Source: Misgurnus anguillicaudatus (lineage: Eukaryota; Chordata; Actinopteri; Cypriniformes; Cobitidae). From it: a stretch of 64,000 nt of DNA. The notes beneath the pieces are model-generated. The model was not told the origin of the DNA, did not search any database, and worked only from the letters and a program-made list of their open reading frames with translations. A program made the translations under genes and the position numbers. The DNA lies in assembly GCF_027580225.2 (NCBI RefSeq), contig NW_027395277.1, positions 1,860,001 to 1,924,000 on the forward strand. The letters are read 5' to 3'. Below are positions 34,520-46,715 of the stretch, piece by piece (the stretch's first letter is position 1; every line of letters starts with the position of its first letter).

Positions 34520-36430
34520 GACGAATTTGACAGTCAAAAAAATAAACAAAATATGTGAAAATGACCTATTTTTGCTTCAGGTTCTAAAGTGTTAAACATC
34601 CATCCTAAAGTATTAAAGGCCCCCAACCTACAAAGCAGCTGCCTTAAGGTGCAGTTAACTTTAACCACGTGTGAAATCTTACAGCCAGCATCTGGAAACA
34701 AAAATCACTGTTTCTGGATGTCCTTAAAAACAGGTTGGGTGTTTAGTGACATTTCAACCTTCATATTGTGTTTTGATCCTTTGACCGGGATTCCTTTAAA
34801 TCTTCACAAAACCCGTTTCTGGCCGTCAGGAAATGACCAAGGTCCTTATGAATAAAGTGCTTGTTTTTTAAGCAGGTGGCCTTTGTTGAATGTAAAAGGC
34901 CACTTAGACATCAGAGAACGAGGCCCGTGGGCCTGTAAAGGAGAGAGAGGAGGCACTTAACACGCTGAAGAACAACTGACGGGTGTTAGACCAAACACAT
35001 CTTTAGTTCCAGACCAATTAGCTTGCAGGAATGCCGCCTATATGGACTCTGTTGTTCCTGGAAGCGCGAGACGGGATTCTTTAAATAATAGAATTTCAAT
35101 GTAAATACACCTAAATGGAAATCTGCCTGTCTGTCTATTAACATGTTACGTCTGGTGTCTGGTGTGTGAGTAAAATTGATTTTCACTTCAGCGTAAAGAT
35201 CTCGTCCCTTTTGTCACACTTGTGTCCCAATAGTAGTGATCTTAAACAAACAAGACAAGCAGATTCCTCATGTATGAGTGTATTGGGACGTGCTGTGGGA
35301 AGTTTAGGCTGGGTGTGGACTCGAGGGATTTTTCTCAGTTTCTAACTTATAGCAGCTCACAAAAGCACAAAGAGCGAAAATGATGTGTGAAGTGTTGAGA
35401 AGATTGGATGCATACCTGCTGTCAGTCGTTCTTAGCGTGAGATATTAAATAAACATTAGTGTGACGCTGGATTGGTAGAGAGATTTGTTAGTTTTAGCTT
35501 TAACATTTTGAGACCGACCACCATACTGTATACTGATTGGTTTAGCTTTTAAAGAAAAACTCTTGGAAGCTTGTCAGCGCACCTGGTTTGTGTTTCTGGA
35601 GCTGAACTGGTATAGCATTGCATTAGGAGCGCAAAAGGTCATGGGTTTGATCCTCAGAAAACACACATAGCGTTAGTTTCCCAAACAGGGTTTATATTAA
35701 TCCCTAGTTATATTTAAGTCATTTTTACAAACATCTCTTACTATCATGCATCTTGAAACAAAACAATGCCACTGATATAATTTAAGTTATGTCAATGCAA
35801 GTTGTTTTTGGGTCAATGACGTGACGTTAATTATTTTGTGTCCGTATGGTTCAATTACATGTAAAAGGGTTTAAATTTAAAAATAAATTTGCAGATTACT
35901 TGCATACATTCTTTTTTTTTTTTGAAGTCTAAAATTTCTGGTTTTATTTCATTTTGAAAGAATATTTGGGGGATAATTGCAAAAATGTCAATGTGGTGTA
36001 ACCGGTCTGTGTCAATTGGTGTAACTAGTATTTTTTTAAAAATGAAAATATAAATATATTCATAAAATTGTGGAATAAAATATAATCATCTAGTTTAGTG
36101 TAATAAGATTTTTTTACATACATTTTTACATCATTGTCAAAGATTTTTTAGAAAACAGAGCTGTTTTTCAGTATATGTCCAGACAAATATTACAAAAACG
36201 CATTAAAATTTACATTTAGAAATTAATGATAAAATGTATTTTCGTGTGATATTTTTAAAATACTATATGATAATATATATTTTTTGATGATGATTATGCT
36301 GACATGCCATCAAGGTGGATAAAGTATTTAATATTTCTCATTCGCGCAATTGGCGGTTACACCATTTGATATTTTCAGAATAGTCTTAACTTTCATAAAA
36401 ATGCAAAATTACAGCAAATTTTTTACAGTG
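34520..36430. other. intron 1 sequence with SINE and repeat fragments
   Basis: At 35605-35670 a tRNA-derived fragment is visible (TGGTATAGCATTGCATTAGG, GGTCATGGGTTTGATCCTC). It runs into 35680-35815, a copy of the repeat also seen at 46050-46285 (CATCTTGAAACAAAACAATG). The stretch 35985-36370 contains GTGTAACCGGTCTGTGTCAA and, further on, GGCGGTTACACCATTTGATA, a possible old inverted-repeat element. No exon recognised. Confidence 0.45.
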
Positions 36431-36469
36431 AAGCTTTTCATATATTAGAAATGGTTTGCTCTAAAAGAA

Positions 36470-36705
36470 AATGCTGGGTTATTTTATTTACAACCCACCG
36501 TTGGGTCAAAAAGGTACAAACCTGACCCGTCAGGTTGTAATTTAACCTATGCTGGTTGTTTAACCCAAAATACTGGGTTGTTTTAACCCATTGTTGGGTT
36601 AAATATAAACATTCTCGCGATAATTTTAACCCAACGGTTGTGTTTGTCCCCGTTTGACCCAAAGCTTGGTTAAAATAACCCAGCATCTTTTTCTTGTGTA
36701 TTTGT
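36470..36705. repeat. TGGGTT-rich degenerate repeat
   Basis: Variants of TTGGGTTA and its complement TAACCCA recur many times (GCTGGGTTATTTT, ACTGGGTTGTTTTAACCC, TTGTTGGGTTAAA), also as inverted pairs. The minus-strand frame across it is a by-product. Confidence 0.6.
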
Positions 36706-36922
36706 GTGAAATTTGACGACAAACTTCTGATAAGACCTAAACCTGGAAATAGTGGTAAAGCGGTGAGAAATGACTCCTGTCAGTAAACTGTAACATGGAG
36801 TGCAGTACCTCACTGTTAAACATATTTGCACGAATGTGTGCTCATCGTAAAGTCACTTCTGTTGTTAGGAACGTCCAGCATCAGCAAATACTCTGGGCTT
36901 TGTCATGCCCTCTATACAGGAC

Positions 36923-36980
<58 letters not shown>
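36923..36980. repeat. CA dinucleotide microsatellite, about 29 units
   Basis: An uninterrupted CA run. Frames encoding Thr-His or Val-Cys runs through it are artefacts. Likely polymorphic. Confidence 0.98.
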
Positions 36981-36985
<5 letters not shown>

Positions 36986-37568
36986 TAGTGCAGCTGGACA
37001 AATTTGTTGTGGGTTGGATTTTTATGGAGGAATTTTGAATCCCATTCGCATCCAGCCACATCATATGTTTGTGGATGGATATGTGCAGGCATCTGTGCAT
37101 TGGTTTTTAACATTTTAATTAGTTGCACTCAGTCATTTTTTATTTAATGTCACAATCATGATGAAAAAATTTAAATCTTGAAATGGGACGTCCGGTCACA
37201 AGAACTCTCTGACTTGCCTTTTGGAAATCCTGAACCACATATAATTGGAAATTCATAAAGATTTAACCAAGCACGATATTTTTATATCTAGCCATGTGTT
37301 TGGTATTTACAGTGTACCGAAGAGAAAATAACACACAGCAAAACTGAATTTCTTAGTATTTTTGCCTCGTTTTCCAGGACAAATACAGAAAAATTCTTAA
37401 ATCGAGAAACATTTACTTGAGAAGCAGTGCGGATAAGAATAAAGTTAAAACTTCATTTCTTTAATTCTTTAGGATGTCTTTTAATGTCTTAATTTCATGC
37501 AAATGTCAACCTTAGCAAGAAAAAAGTTTTTAACCGTACCGATATCTCAGACGTCAATATTTGGTGAT
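36981..37568. other. intron 1 sequence, no recognised element
   Basis: No coding exon or named repeat recognised; 37330-37420 has weak similarity to the CACTGC family interior (TTAGTATTTTTGCCTCGTTTTC). Confidence 0.45.
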
Positions 37569-38475
37569 TTAAAGGGGACATATCATGAAAATCGGACTTT
37601 TTCCATGTTTAAGTGCTACAATTGGGTCCCCAGTGCTTCTATCAACCAAGCGTGCCGCACAAGCCCTGAAAAGTGAAGCTAAAACGTCTTGATCGCCCCC
37701 CCAGTGACTGGTCCCAGTATAGGTCATAAACCCCGCCTCCCCATGTTATTCAATGGGACTTGAGACCAACTAAACAATATAATCACACTTCAATTATCTT
37801 TTTTCCCAAGCTGGTTTCCGTCATTTACTGTAGTTTTTATCACGCTGATGTAACTTCAAGAGTTTGTTTTTAAAATAAGTTTGTTTTTAGTTAGTTATTT
37901 AATGATTGACAGCTGTAATAGGCGCATTCTACAAGAGCGAGGGCGGGGCCTTGATTTCGCGGCTTTACCTCCTGCTCACTACTGCGCAGGACTGGTCCCG
38001 AAATCGCTACTGCGCAGACTCAAGACCCAAGATGTCAGCGCCGTATCGGGACACTGGCGGCTTCATTTTTCACCAATGGAAGAGCGAACGGGCGTCGTCC
38101 ATCTTTTTTACAGTCTTTGAAAATGTGAAAAAGATCAATCCAGTAACTTAGTTTTGGTAAACTATTCTCTCCAAACATGTACAAAAATAGGTAATTGAAA
38201 TTTGGCTCCCTGTGTGATGTCAGAAGGGGATAAGACCGCCCCTAAATCTGCACTATTCAACAATGGCACTGCCATTTAGTGCAGAGATCAGCTCATTTTG
38301 CATTTTAAAGGACACACCCCAAAACGACACATTTTTGCTCACACCTACAAAGTGACAATTTTAACATAATAAATGATCTGTGGGGTATTTTGAGCTCAAA
38401 CTTCAGATACATACTCTGGGGACACCAAAGATTTATTTTACATCTTAAAAAACTCTTGTGAAATGTTCCCTTTGC
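37569..38475. mobile_element. AAGGGGACATATCATG MITE with an internal insertion
   Basis: The left end TTAAAGGGGACATATCATGA and right part CTCTTGTGAAATGTTCCCTT match the uninterrupted copy at 54234-54656. Relative to that copy there is about 470 bp of extra sequence between GTCCCCAGTGCTTCTATC and TTTGAAAATGTG. The extra part carries CGCTACTGCGCAGACTC and GGCGGCTTCATTTTTCACC, so a second element seems to be nested here. Open frames at 37881-38151 fall in the insert and have no recognised domain. Confidence 0.7.
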
Positions 38476-40817
38476 AAGTCCCTGTTAAAGTTTTTAAAGC
38501 TTTTTTTCCATTAAGTAAGAAAAGATTTCAGAATGGTCACATCCACAACGAAGAAATGTCACATCCATAATGTTTTTTTCCTCAAAAATTTGCAAAAACT
38601 TTATTTAGCAATCCCTTTTACATTTATTGGATGTTATTGCTTTTGGTTTGTGCCTTTTAATTTACAGAAATCCTACAAAGTATGCAGTCTCCCAAAAACT
38701 TTTTTTCTCTTTTTTGTCACATCCATAATGAATGTATATTTCCCTCATCTTAAACAGAAAACATGAGACAGATATTTTTCTGTTGTCTAGACTGTTATCA
38801 GGGTTTTAGGAAATAAAATGCATTCTCTGAGAATTTACATTTCAAGTGTTGACTGCAAACGTCACTGTGTAATAGCTCTTAGGTCATTTTGCCCTTCAGT
38901 CAATGCATCTTGAATCATTTTTAAAAGTGTGTTATTTGAACGAAAAACTACGATTTTTTTTGTCTAGTGTATGATCATCTTGAAATCTATTTATTTAGCC
39001 ATATTTAGTGGTCCTACTTCCATCAAGCTATTATTATTCCTCACACTTTTTGCTGTGAAGCCACCCTGCACCATTTATGAGTGCTTTGGCAACCACCCAG
39101 ATCCATTCAATACATGAAAGTAATGCTTATGGAAGGAATCTGGTTCATCCCTCATAAAAAGTTTATTTTCGTCTTTGTGTATAATATCACATTTCACCGT
39201 ATTGTCGGTAGTCAGCCAAGCTGAAGCTGTAAATGCACCGTAATAAATGTAAATCACAGATAACATTAAAGAGTGTTTACTGTAAACAAACATTCAGCTT
39301 TGTCTACTGGAATTTATGGCGTTTGTGAGCAGTCCAAAGCGTGATTTCCCGTAGTACCAGACTGTGGTATTATAAATAGGTTGTGTATTGGTTCAGAGTG
39401 GATCCATCTGTATCCCCAACCTTTGCTTGATGGAAAACAATCGGTCGGGAATCTGCATGTTGGTAGTTTACTGCACAAGAGGTATTTCTAAACATTCTGG
39501 ATGAATCTAAGCCCCTTAAAGTGCACGGATGGTATCACGATGTACCGTTCCAGATTTGTCCATAAATCAGAAACAGGACTTTTTACAATATTGCTTTGTT
39601 TTCGCTTCTCTGTAAGGGTTCCTTGCTTGTTTCCTTTCGCTTGGCAGGGATCTCACCCCGAAGGCCAAAGCAAAGCTTTATCCCAAGAACTTCAAAGAAC
39701 CAGTGAGAATTATAACTGGCCCGCTCCGGCACAAGCCATCGCTCTGTTATTCCCGGTTCTTGCGTGTGGATAGGAAGTCACTCTTGGAGACAACATAAAT
39801 CATCGCATGATGGTTCAGCAGATTCATAGAGGATAAAACTTTTAGGATCTGAGTCACTCGGTCCCAATATCTCAAAGAAGTGCCAAACAAATTATACGTC
39901 ATGTTGCGTAACTGTATCCATCATAGATCAGTGCTTTAATGAAGTCATCCAGATCTTACACAATTATTTAATTTGGCAGGTTGGTCAATTATTATAGGGA
40001 AAGGCTTTCATGGAAAACAGATTTCTGATCGTACCGTCCCATTTGCAGGAACTTGATGTTTCTGTTAACAGTGCAAAGGTCATGGGTTCGATACGAAACA
40101 CACCACACTTTGGATAAGAAAGCAAATTTATACCTGCTATTAAGATACATTTCGGTCAATCAGATTACAAGTGGACGAGAGAGACACATGTGCGTTCTTT
40201 TGACAAATGCTGTCCTGGATACTTCCAGGGGATGGGTTATGAGTCCTCTATTACAAATTTTTAATGATGTTTGACGATTGCTTTATACAAAAATGCAATA
40301 CGATTTATTAACAAAGACTTTTGAATTTAGTCATGAAATAAATCAGTTTCATGACGTCTTTATGGAATCGTGTGCTTGATAATACTTGCATTTGTTCACA
40401 CTTGTCCTCCCCGGAGCATTGGTTTTGGAAATTGGTTTGTTGAGGTTTTTAGGTGTTAAGGTTGGGGTTGTGATTATGGTTGGTTAGTAAACACACCTTT
40501 GATTTTCTTTTATTTGCGGTACTGTAAATGGGAAACATGTTTATGTTGTGTACTAGAGCTGTTGTGTGTGAGATAGAAATGTGTGATATCCACGAATGCC
40601 AAAATGTCACTTTGTAGTTTGACTTTGGTGTAAATATGTCTGCAAAACTGCCCTTGTTTTCATATATACTGATCTTTATCCTTCACAATTTGGTGGGTTT
40701 CAATTATCTATGTATGTCAACAACAGACCACATGGCATATCCAAAGTCTCATGTTTATGATGAAACATTGAAACTTCTGTATTTTTGACTAGTTTTTTTT
40801 CTCTCTCTCTCTCGTAG
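38476..40817. other. end of intron 1, repeat-poor, with CT-rich acceptor tract
   Basis: At 38535-38735 the phrase TCACATCCATAATG recurs three times with variation, a degraded repeat. A SINE fragment lies at 40056-40110 (CAAAGGTCATGGGTTCGAT). The rest, including 39560-39780, appears unique. The intron ends in T and CT runs (about 40790-40813) that serve as polypyrimidine tract before the AG at 40816-40817. Confidence 0.5.
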
Positions 40818-40967
40818 GTGTTTTGTCACTTCCTGCTCATTTCAGTCCGTACACCGAGGGCCGTCAGACGAGTTTGGATAGCAGAGAGGACGCGTATGCC
40901 GAGCTGGAGCTCCGGACACTTGAACAGGCTTTATTGGCCACATGTGTTGGCAGCATCTCAGAGCTCA
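40818..40967 (+). CDS. abtb2: abtb2 exon 2 (residues 286-335)
   Basis: The exon begins after CTCTCGTAG and completes the split Gly codon (G/GT). It encodes [14 protein letters not shown], then [20 protein letters not shown] and GSISELS, matching the ABTB2 segment between the two histone-fold-like regions. It ends GAGCTCA before GTGAGT, leaving one base of a Ser codon (phase 1) that exon 3 completes exactly. Length 150 bp. Reading through the donor gives a stop at 41036, which confirms the boundary. Confidence 0.95.
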
Positions 40968-41183
40968 GTGAGTTGAATCTGTCTCACTTCCTCTCTGTCT
41001 GTAATGAAATTTATCAAATGACTGTAGATGAGTCATAAAGGTCACATTAAAGCTATAGCTTACGGAAATGTCACACATAGCAGGATCTTACAGTATGACG
41101 CACATTGAGAAGGCCTTTAGTGTACTGTATGGGCATGAGAAACATCTGTATGTTTGCAACTTAATAGGTTTGCAACTTAATAA
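40968..41183. other. start of abtb2 intron 2
   Basis: Intron 2 spans 40968-48597. No element recognised in this first part. Confidence 0.6.
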
Positions 41184-41387
41184 AATAATGCACACCCAAG
41201 GTGGTAATGTGGCCCGATGCGAAGCAATAATTTAAAGGACCAATTAGTCCTCTTATACCACGGTTACCACAAACATTGCTCTGGTGCTTATTTTTAAGAC
41301 ATTTTAAAGGTTATGTGTCCGGTTGACAGAAAATAATCAACACCCAGAATATAGCATTCAAACAGGCCGTGGTATAACATGAAAATA
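41184..41387. mobile_element. composite foldback MITE, partial copy
   Basis: Carries AATAATGCACACCCAAGGTG, then TCTTATACCACGGTTACCAC and the end AGGCCGTGGTATAA. Same family as 8274-8569, with the hairpin half truncated. Confidence 0.75.
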
Positions 41388-41412
41388 ATGATTGAATGTA
41401 AAAATATAAATG

Positions 41413-42215
41413 TTAGGGCTGTCAATCAATTAAAATATTTTATCGTGATTAATCGCATGATTGTCATGAGTTAACTTGTGATTAATCGCAACTTAATCAC
41501 ACATTTTTCCTATGCTAATATTACACTTCAGAAAGTGCACGTTGCGTTAATCGCACGCTAATAAAATTTGTGTCATTAAAATGTATATATATATATATAT
41601 GTAATATTTATATAAATATATATAAATATAAATAAAAAAAAATTTAAAAATTAAATATATATTACAATTTGTGCATTAATTTGTTAATAACACGTCAATT
41701 CAACACTAATTGTATTAACGTGCGATTAACGCAACACTGTAAAAAAAAGACTTTCTTAGTATTTTTGTCTTGTTTTCAGTAAAAAATATCAAAAAATTCT
41801 TAAATAAGATGTATTTTCTTGATAAGCAGAATGACCAAGGAAAATAAGTCTAGTTTTTAGACAAAAAATATGAACTTTAAGTAATAAGTGCTTAAAACAA
41901 GAACATTTTTTTTTTCATAAACACTTATTTCAAGAACATTTTTCTTATTCCATTGGCAGAGTTTTTTGCTTTTAAGCACTTAAATTTGATATTTTTTGCA
42001 TTAAAACTAGACTTATTTTCTTGGGTCATTTTGATTATCAAGACAATACATCTTAATTTAAGAATTTTTAGATATTTTTGCTGAAAAGAAGACAAAAATA
42101 CTATGTAAAAAAGTCAATTTTTTGCAGTGAACACGTAGTTTCTGAAGTGTTAACAGATAAAAAGCGATTAATCACGAGTTAACTCATGACAATCATATAT
42201 ACATACAATAAATTT
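41413..42215. mobile_element. AGGGCTGTCAATC-type element split by a CACTGC MITE
   Basis: AGGGCTGTCAATCAATTAAA begins the left part, followed by GATTAATCGCATGATTGTCA and TGAGTTAACTTGTGATTAAT. The right part (42160-42200) is the inverted counterpart (GCGATTAATCACGAGTTAAC, TCATGACAATCAT). A TA tract lies at 41584-41600. The middle is occupied by the element at 41735-42128, so the outer one is older. Confidence 0.65.
41735..42128. mobile_element. CACTGC-family MITE (nested)
   Basis: Starts CACTGTAAAAAAAAGACTTT and ends TTTTTTGCAGTG. Near-perfect palindrome with AATAAGTCTAGTTTTTAGAC and its complement on the two arms. Confidence 0.8.
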
Positions 42216-42475
42216 GTTTCAAAATCGAGTTAATTGTAAAATTAAACTTTATTTAATATCCTAATGATTTTTGGCATAAAAATATAATATAATGATAATA
42301 TTGACCCATACAATGTATTTTTGGGTATTGCTACAAATATACCTGTGCGACTTAAGACTTTTGTTTAAGGTTTTTTGGTCCAGGGTCACACATACAATAT
42401 AAATTGTAAAAAGCACTATATAAATACATTTTAAATTGATTTTAATAATTTTTTTGGTATGAACCTCTTGTGGGG

Positions 42476-42744
42476 CAAACACACCAAACGCAAATTCAAA
42501 GATTTCGCGAGTAGATTACATACAAAGTCAATGAAAAGACCCGAATAGATGCAAACTCACAGGGGGCGATGTGAATGACACGAAATGGGCGGAGCGCTTG
42601 CAGCGAAAACACGCCCTATTCGCCTCAAACGAGTCTTCGCGCAAGTTGAAAATTGACAACTCAAGCAAAAAATTAGCATGACACAAAGTTAAATCCCATG
42701 AGTAATCTAGAGCGAGGAATGCGATGCTGTGTGTTTGGTGTGTA
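42476..42744. mobile_element. CAAACACACCAAACGC-ended MITE
   Basis: The left end GCAAACACACCAAACGCAAA is answered by TGCTGTGTGTTTGGTGTGTAC on the right (read inverted). The interior has GGGCGGAGCGCTTGCAGC. The CG-rich TTCGCG motifs resemble the Harbinger-like element at 52040-52617. Confidence 0.6.
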
Positions 42745-43951
42745 CATAGCATTAGACATCTAGAGTCAATTAGTCATCATTTGATTGTGGTTAATATCTC
42801 CACCTGTCAGAAAGCTCAGATAACATTCAACGGAGACAAGATTGTTGCAGGTATCATGAGACATATTTGCCTACCGTTGTCTCTTTAAACACAATGGGGG
42901 CAATGAGATAATACCAATGGGATTTATCTATCCCAGCTGATTAGCCCATTATTTTACATTCTGGATAAACATCACTCGCGTCTTTCCCAAAGAGAAAGCG
43001 TGTTTGCTATCTAAACAAAGAAAGAAGGCAAGGGAGTCTACAAGACGGACGTCAAGTGGTCATTATCTGGTTTGTTAAGTGCTCAGTGCACCAGTTGGTC
43101 TCAGATAAATCCAGCAGGATGTTCAAATATTTCACTCTTATCAGAAGAGAAGAGAAAGAAGACTGCCGACCAGCGTCTCTGCCTTGATAAATCCAGACTG
43201 GCGTGTCTTAAAATGAGAAGTTGCATGTTTGGTTTCTTTGATAAAAGCCTGGTTCTGTTTCTCTCTTCTCATGCCAATACAAAACATTTCTCCATTATTT
43301 TAAGTAGTTCATTGAGGAGTTCGTAGAAACGGGTTAATTTAACAAAACCTTAAAGCGTGAAACTTTGACGTTTTTACGCCCACTAAGACTGTTGGTTCAC
43401 TGTACGGTGTTTCGATTCGTCTCTCACGTGAGTTTACATTTGAAAATGGGATTTTTTCCATCACTAAAGGAGTTTCTTTGTAGGCACAGGTCGTCCTTCG
43501 TACTTTCTTACTTGCTGTGTTTACCCGTCATGCCACAGGTCCAGCTGTGGCAGGGTTGGGTTTACTGATGGAAAGGCACGAATTTCCTACTTCAAAACAC
43601 GAACACTTTGGTGTTTGTCTCCCGAAGCACAAGGGGACGTTCATGCAGGCTAAACATTCAGTGAGGCGTTAGCAAATGCACACAAACTAAACTCATTCAC
43701 TGAGAGATGTTTTTGTACAACAGCACAGGAGGTTCTTGGCTTATTTGGTACTTTCCCCGTGAGCACTCATGAAGGTTCGATCCAGCAAGGATGTGTGGAC
43801 AGTTTGACATCTGAAAGGATGCAAACAAGTCAGGGATTGAAATTTGAAACATCAGCCATCCTAACAGTTTTAGGCAGTTTGAACATCTGGAAGACCCCTA
43901 TAGTAAAAATGCAACTATTTTGTAAAGGTCAGACTCAGTTTAATGCTCCAT
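42745..43951. other. intron 2 sequence, repeat-poor
   Basis: No recognised repeat or exon. Small frames at 43072-43326, 43365-43568 and 43759-44004 have no recognised domain. Because it is free of transposons, 42890-43060 is a candidate conserved non-coding island. Confidence 0.4.
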
Positions 43952-44089
43952 TTAAAGGGATAGTTCATATAAAAAGGTCTATTTATTCATCCTCATGTCA
44001 TTAAAAACCTGTATGACTTATTTTTTTCCTGAGAAACACAAAAGATGATATTTTGAGAAATGTCTCTTTTGTCCATACAATGAGGGCCA

Positions 44090-45530
44090 ATGTTGGTTAC
44101 CAGTGTTCCTTGAAAAAACTTTTTTTCATGTTATGGTAATAGCTAGAACTTTTATCATGGTCCTATATCACAATATTAGATTACATTTGAAGATAAACTA
44201 TCTTTGTTGTTCTTAATCATGTTTTACTTAGTTACTTATTTATATATATATATATGTTTTCTAAAAATAAGAACCTAAATGAACATTTAAATATAATTTA
44301 CAAATAAATTATTTATATTAATTAGTTTTTGGGGTCCTATTAGTTCAAATTGGACTATGCAGGTATGCTACTTAAAGTCGGCAACCACTGAATGATTTAC
44401 TCATTCCCGCCAGCCTTTTTTCAAGCCTTTTTTTGAAACTTGTCCGCTCGCATTTTTTGTGATTTTTACAAAAGTTTCACAAAATGCATTCCATGAAAAT
44501 TTTCTTATATTTATATGTATATATATTTAAAGATCAAATGAAAGAACAGGCCCTCTGTTTTCAAACAAACAAAAACAAATCGGGGAAAAAAACGTTTCAC
44601 GCTATCTTCATTTGTTCTCTTTTTATAACCTCTTAATTATGGGTAGGTTTCTTCGAAAGACCAAATTTTGAGCAAAAAGCTGAAATAATTGCATTTTTGT
44701 AAAGGAATTCTATTAGAGATCAGATTCAGAACAATTATCAAAACACAGTTTAAAATTAATTACATTCGTTTTTGCTTTAGTTTTTTATAAATTGTGTAAG
44801 AGCGCCATCTAGGATAATAGCGGAATTACAGATTATTGTAAAAACTCGTCAGGAAAGAGTCATTGACAAGGAAATGTTTTCTCTTTATTGACACGATAAC
44901 TCGTCAATGGCGGGGAAAGAGCTAAAAAAATGTATACCATGAAAAAGACCTCAATTTGTCTAGATATCATAGCTTTATGTTTATAAAATGTCTTTTTTTA
45001 CAAAAAATTTGGTTTTCACACCTAAAATCATGTGGTATGACTCTCAACCAGTGACAACAATGTCAATGGTTTTGACGTTTTTGTTTATTTATGGTTTTAG
45101 GGAACCCTTTCGGATTCAATGATATTTATTGAACTTTTAGTAGATGAACTTTCTAAAAGAACTTTAGAAATAAAATTTTTTTTCATGTTATGGTAATAGG
45201 ATTTTAATCATGGTCCTCACCGGACAAGAAGCATTGCGCCGCATCGCGCCATATATCTAAAAAATCAAACACATTATTTTCTATGAATGTACACACACTG
45301 GCGGCAACTGTCCGTTGTGATGATACCTGCGAGCTGTTTTACAAGACGCAGCGCTTCTCGCCCGGTGTGCGACCCCCTTTATTATTCTTAATTATGTTTT
45401 AGTTAGTAACTTTTTTTTATACATAACTGATGTTTTTTTTAATTAAGAAACTAAATGAACATTTAAATATAATCTTCAAATAAATTATTCATATTCAAAT
45501 GATTTAAAACCAACTAAATATAAGCCTTGC
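44090..45530. repeat. locally duplicated intron block with insertions
   Basis: TTTTTTTCATGTTATGGTAA with TCATGGTCCT at 44124-44170 recurs at 45178-45222, and AAATGAACATTTAAATATAA at 44277 recurs at 45454. GTCCTATTAGTTCAAATTGG with GACTATGCAGGTATGCTACT (44334) recurs at 47206. An unrelated element sits at 44397-44925 (from CTCATTCCCGCCAGCC to GGCGGGGAAAGAGCT), and another GC-rich insert is at about 45223-45380. Confidence 0.65.
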
Positions 45531-45832
45531 AATTTATGATTGACTCTTTACTGATGAAATATAAATAAATATACTGTAAAAACTTAGGAGTTGGAAAAAA
45601 TTACTTAAATTGGTAACACTTAAAAAAATTATGTTGGACAAAAATTTAGGTGTTACCAATTGTAGGATTTTTTAAAGTTAATTCAACATAGTGTAGGGGA
45701 AAATACCTTTAAATCTTTAAATTAAGTACAATGATTTAATAAACTATTAAATAGCTTTGATGGCTCTTTATAATAAGTGACTCTTGATTGGCCAATTGTG
45801 ACCTGTAATAGCCAGATTCATTCAATGTCCTG

Positions 45833-46003
45833 GTAACACTTTACAGGTTGTATTAGTTAATTAGTATTTAGTAAATGCATTAACATTAACAAACAATGAA
45901 CAAGTTGTTTTAACGTCATGCTGCATTTTTTTACAGTGTGTTAGCTAATGCATTAGCCAATGGTTAACAAATACAACCTTATTCTAAATTGTTACCAATG
46001 TTG
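45833..46003. mobile_element. palindromic GGTAACACTTTA MITE
   Basis: GGTAACACTTTACAGGTTGT on the left pairs with ACAACCTTATTCTAAATTGTTACC on the right. Relative of the host repeat at 30640-31085. Confidence 0.6.
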
Positions 46004-46049
46004 TCAATAAACAGCCAATATGCAATCCAAACTATGATTTCTTTATATA

Positions 46050-46290
46050 GGGGCAGGGTTTAGATTAATCTAGGACTAGACCTTAGTTATTTTAGGACAT
46101 TTAAGTAGTTTTTACAAACAAACATTACAAAAAAAACATTACTGGTATGCATCTTGAGACAAAACAATGTCACTGCTACTGTATATGTTAAGATATGTGA
46201 GTGCAAGGTGTTTTGAAATAAAGGCAACTAAGACATGCATTATAGTCTGGTACTAGGATAAACCCTGTCTGGGAAACCGCCCCCTAGAGT
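46050..46290. mobile_element. GGGCGGTTTCCC-type MITE
   Basis: GGCAGGGTTTAGATTAATCT on the left pairs with AGGATAAACCCTGTCTGGGA on the right, followed by AACCGCCCCC. The interior CATCTTGAGACAAAACAATG is shared with 35750-35775. Confidence 0.6.
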
Positions 46291-46298
46291 TATATATA

Positions 46299-46570
46299 AT
46301 TATACTACGGGTCTGTTGAATGCTGTATTCTGATTGGCTGAGAAATGTTTCGTGGATATGCATTAATTTCTGATAACCGCACACCTAACTTGTCAAATGT
46401 CTTAAAAATATGCACCAGAGCAATGTTTGTGGTAATCGTGGTATAAGAGGAATAATTGACTCCGGTCCTTTGAATTATTTGAAAATAATGCACACCTGCG
46501 GTGAAACGCCATTGCACCTTGGGTGTGCATTATTTTCGTATAATTCAATGGCCCTTCATCAATTATTCCT
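46299..46570. mobile_element. composite foldback MITE, full copy
   Basis: TATACTACGGGTCTGTTGAA through GGTAATCGTGGTATAA is the 145-bp unit, followed by the hairpin GGAATAATTGACTCCGGTCC to ATCAATTATTCC with AATAATGCACACC/GGGTGTGCATTATT inside. Opposite orientation to 8274-8569. Confidence 0.8.
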
Positions 46571-46715
46571 TATTTATTGTAATTTGAATTGCCGATGGTA
46601 ATAACATAATCAAGATAAACATTTTTGAAAGTCCAAAAGAAAAAGTTATACAGGGTTGGAAAGACATGAAGGTGAGTAAATAATGCAAGTATTTTTGGGT
46701 GAACTATCCCTTTAA

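Larger units (their letters stand above)
43952..46715. mobile_element. TTAA-bounded AGGGATAGTTCA element, arms separated by later insertions
   Basis: TTAA at 43952 followed by AGGGATAGTTCATAT and CATCCTCATGTCATT on the left. The right side has GACATGAAGGTGAGTAAAT, GGGTGAACTATCCCT and TTAA at 46712-46715. The arms are inverted and of one family (relatives at 61161-61303 and 63878 onward). Either this is one old element filled with later insertions or two half-copies; the 2.7-kb distance favours later insertions. Confidence 0.5.

Noticed and set aside
36795..37118. ORFs rich in Thr-His or Val-Cys
   Set aside because: They are translations of the CA microsatellite at 36923-36980.
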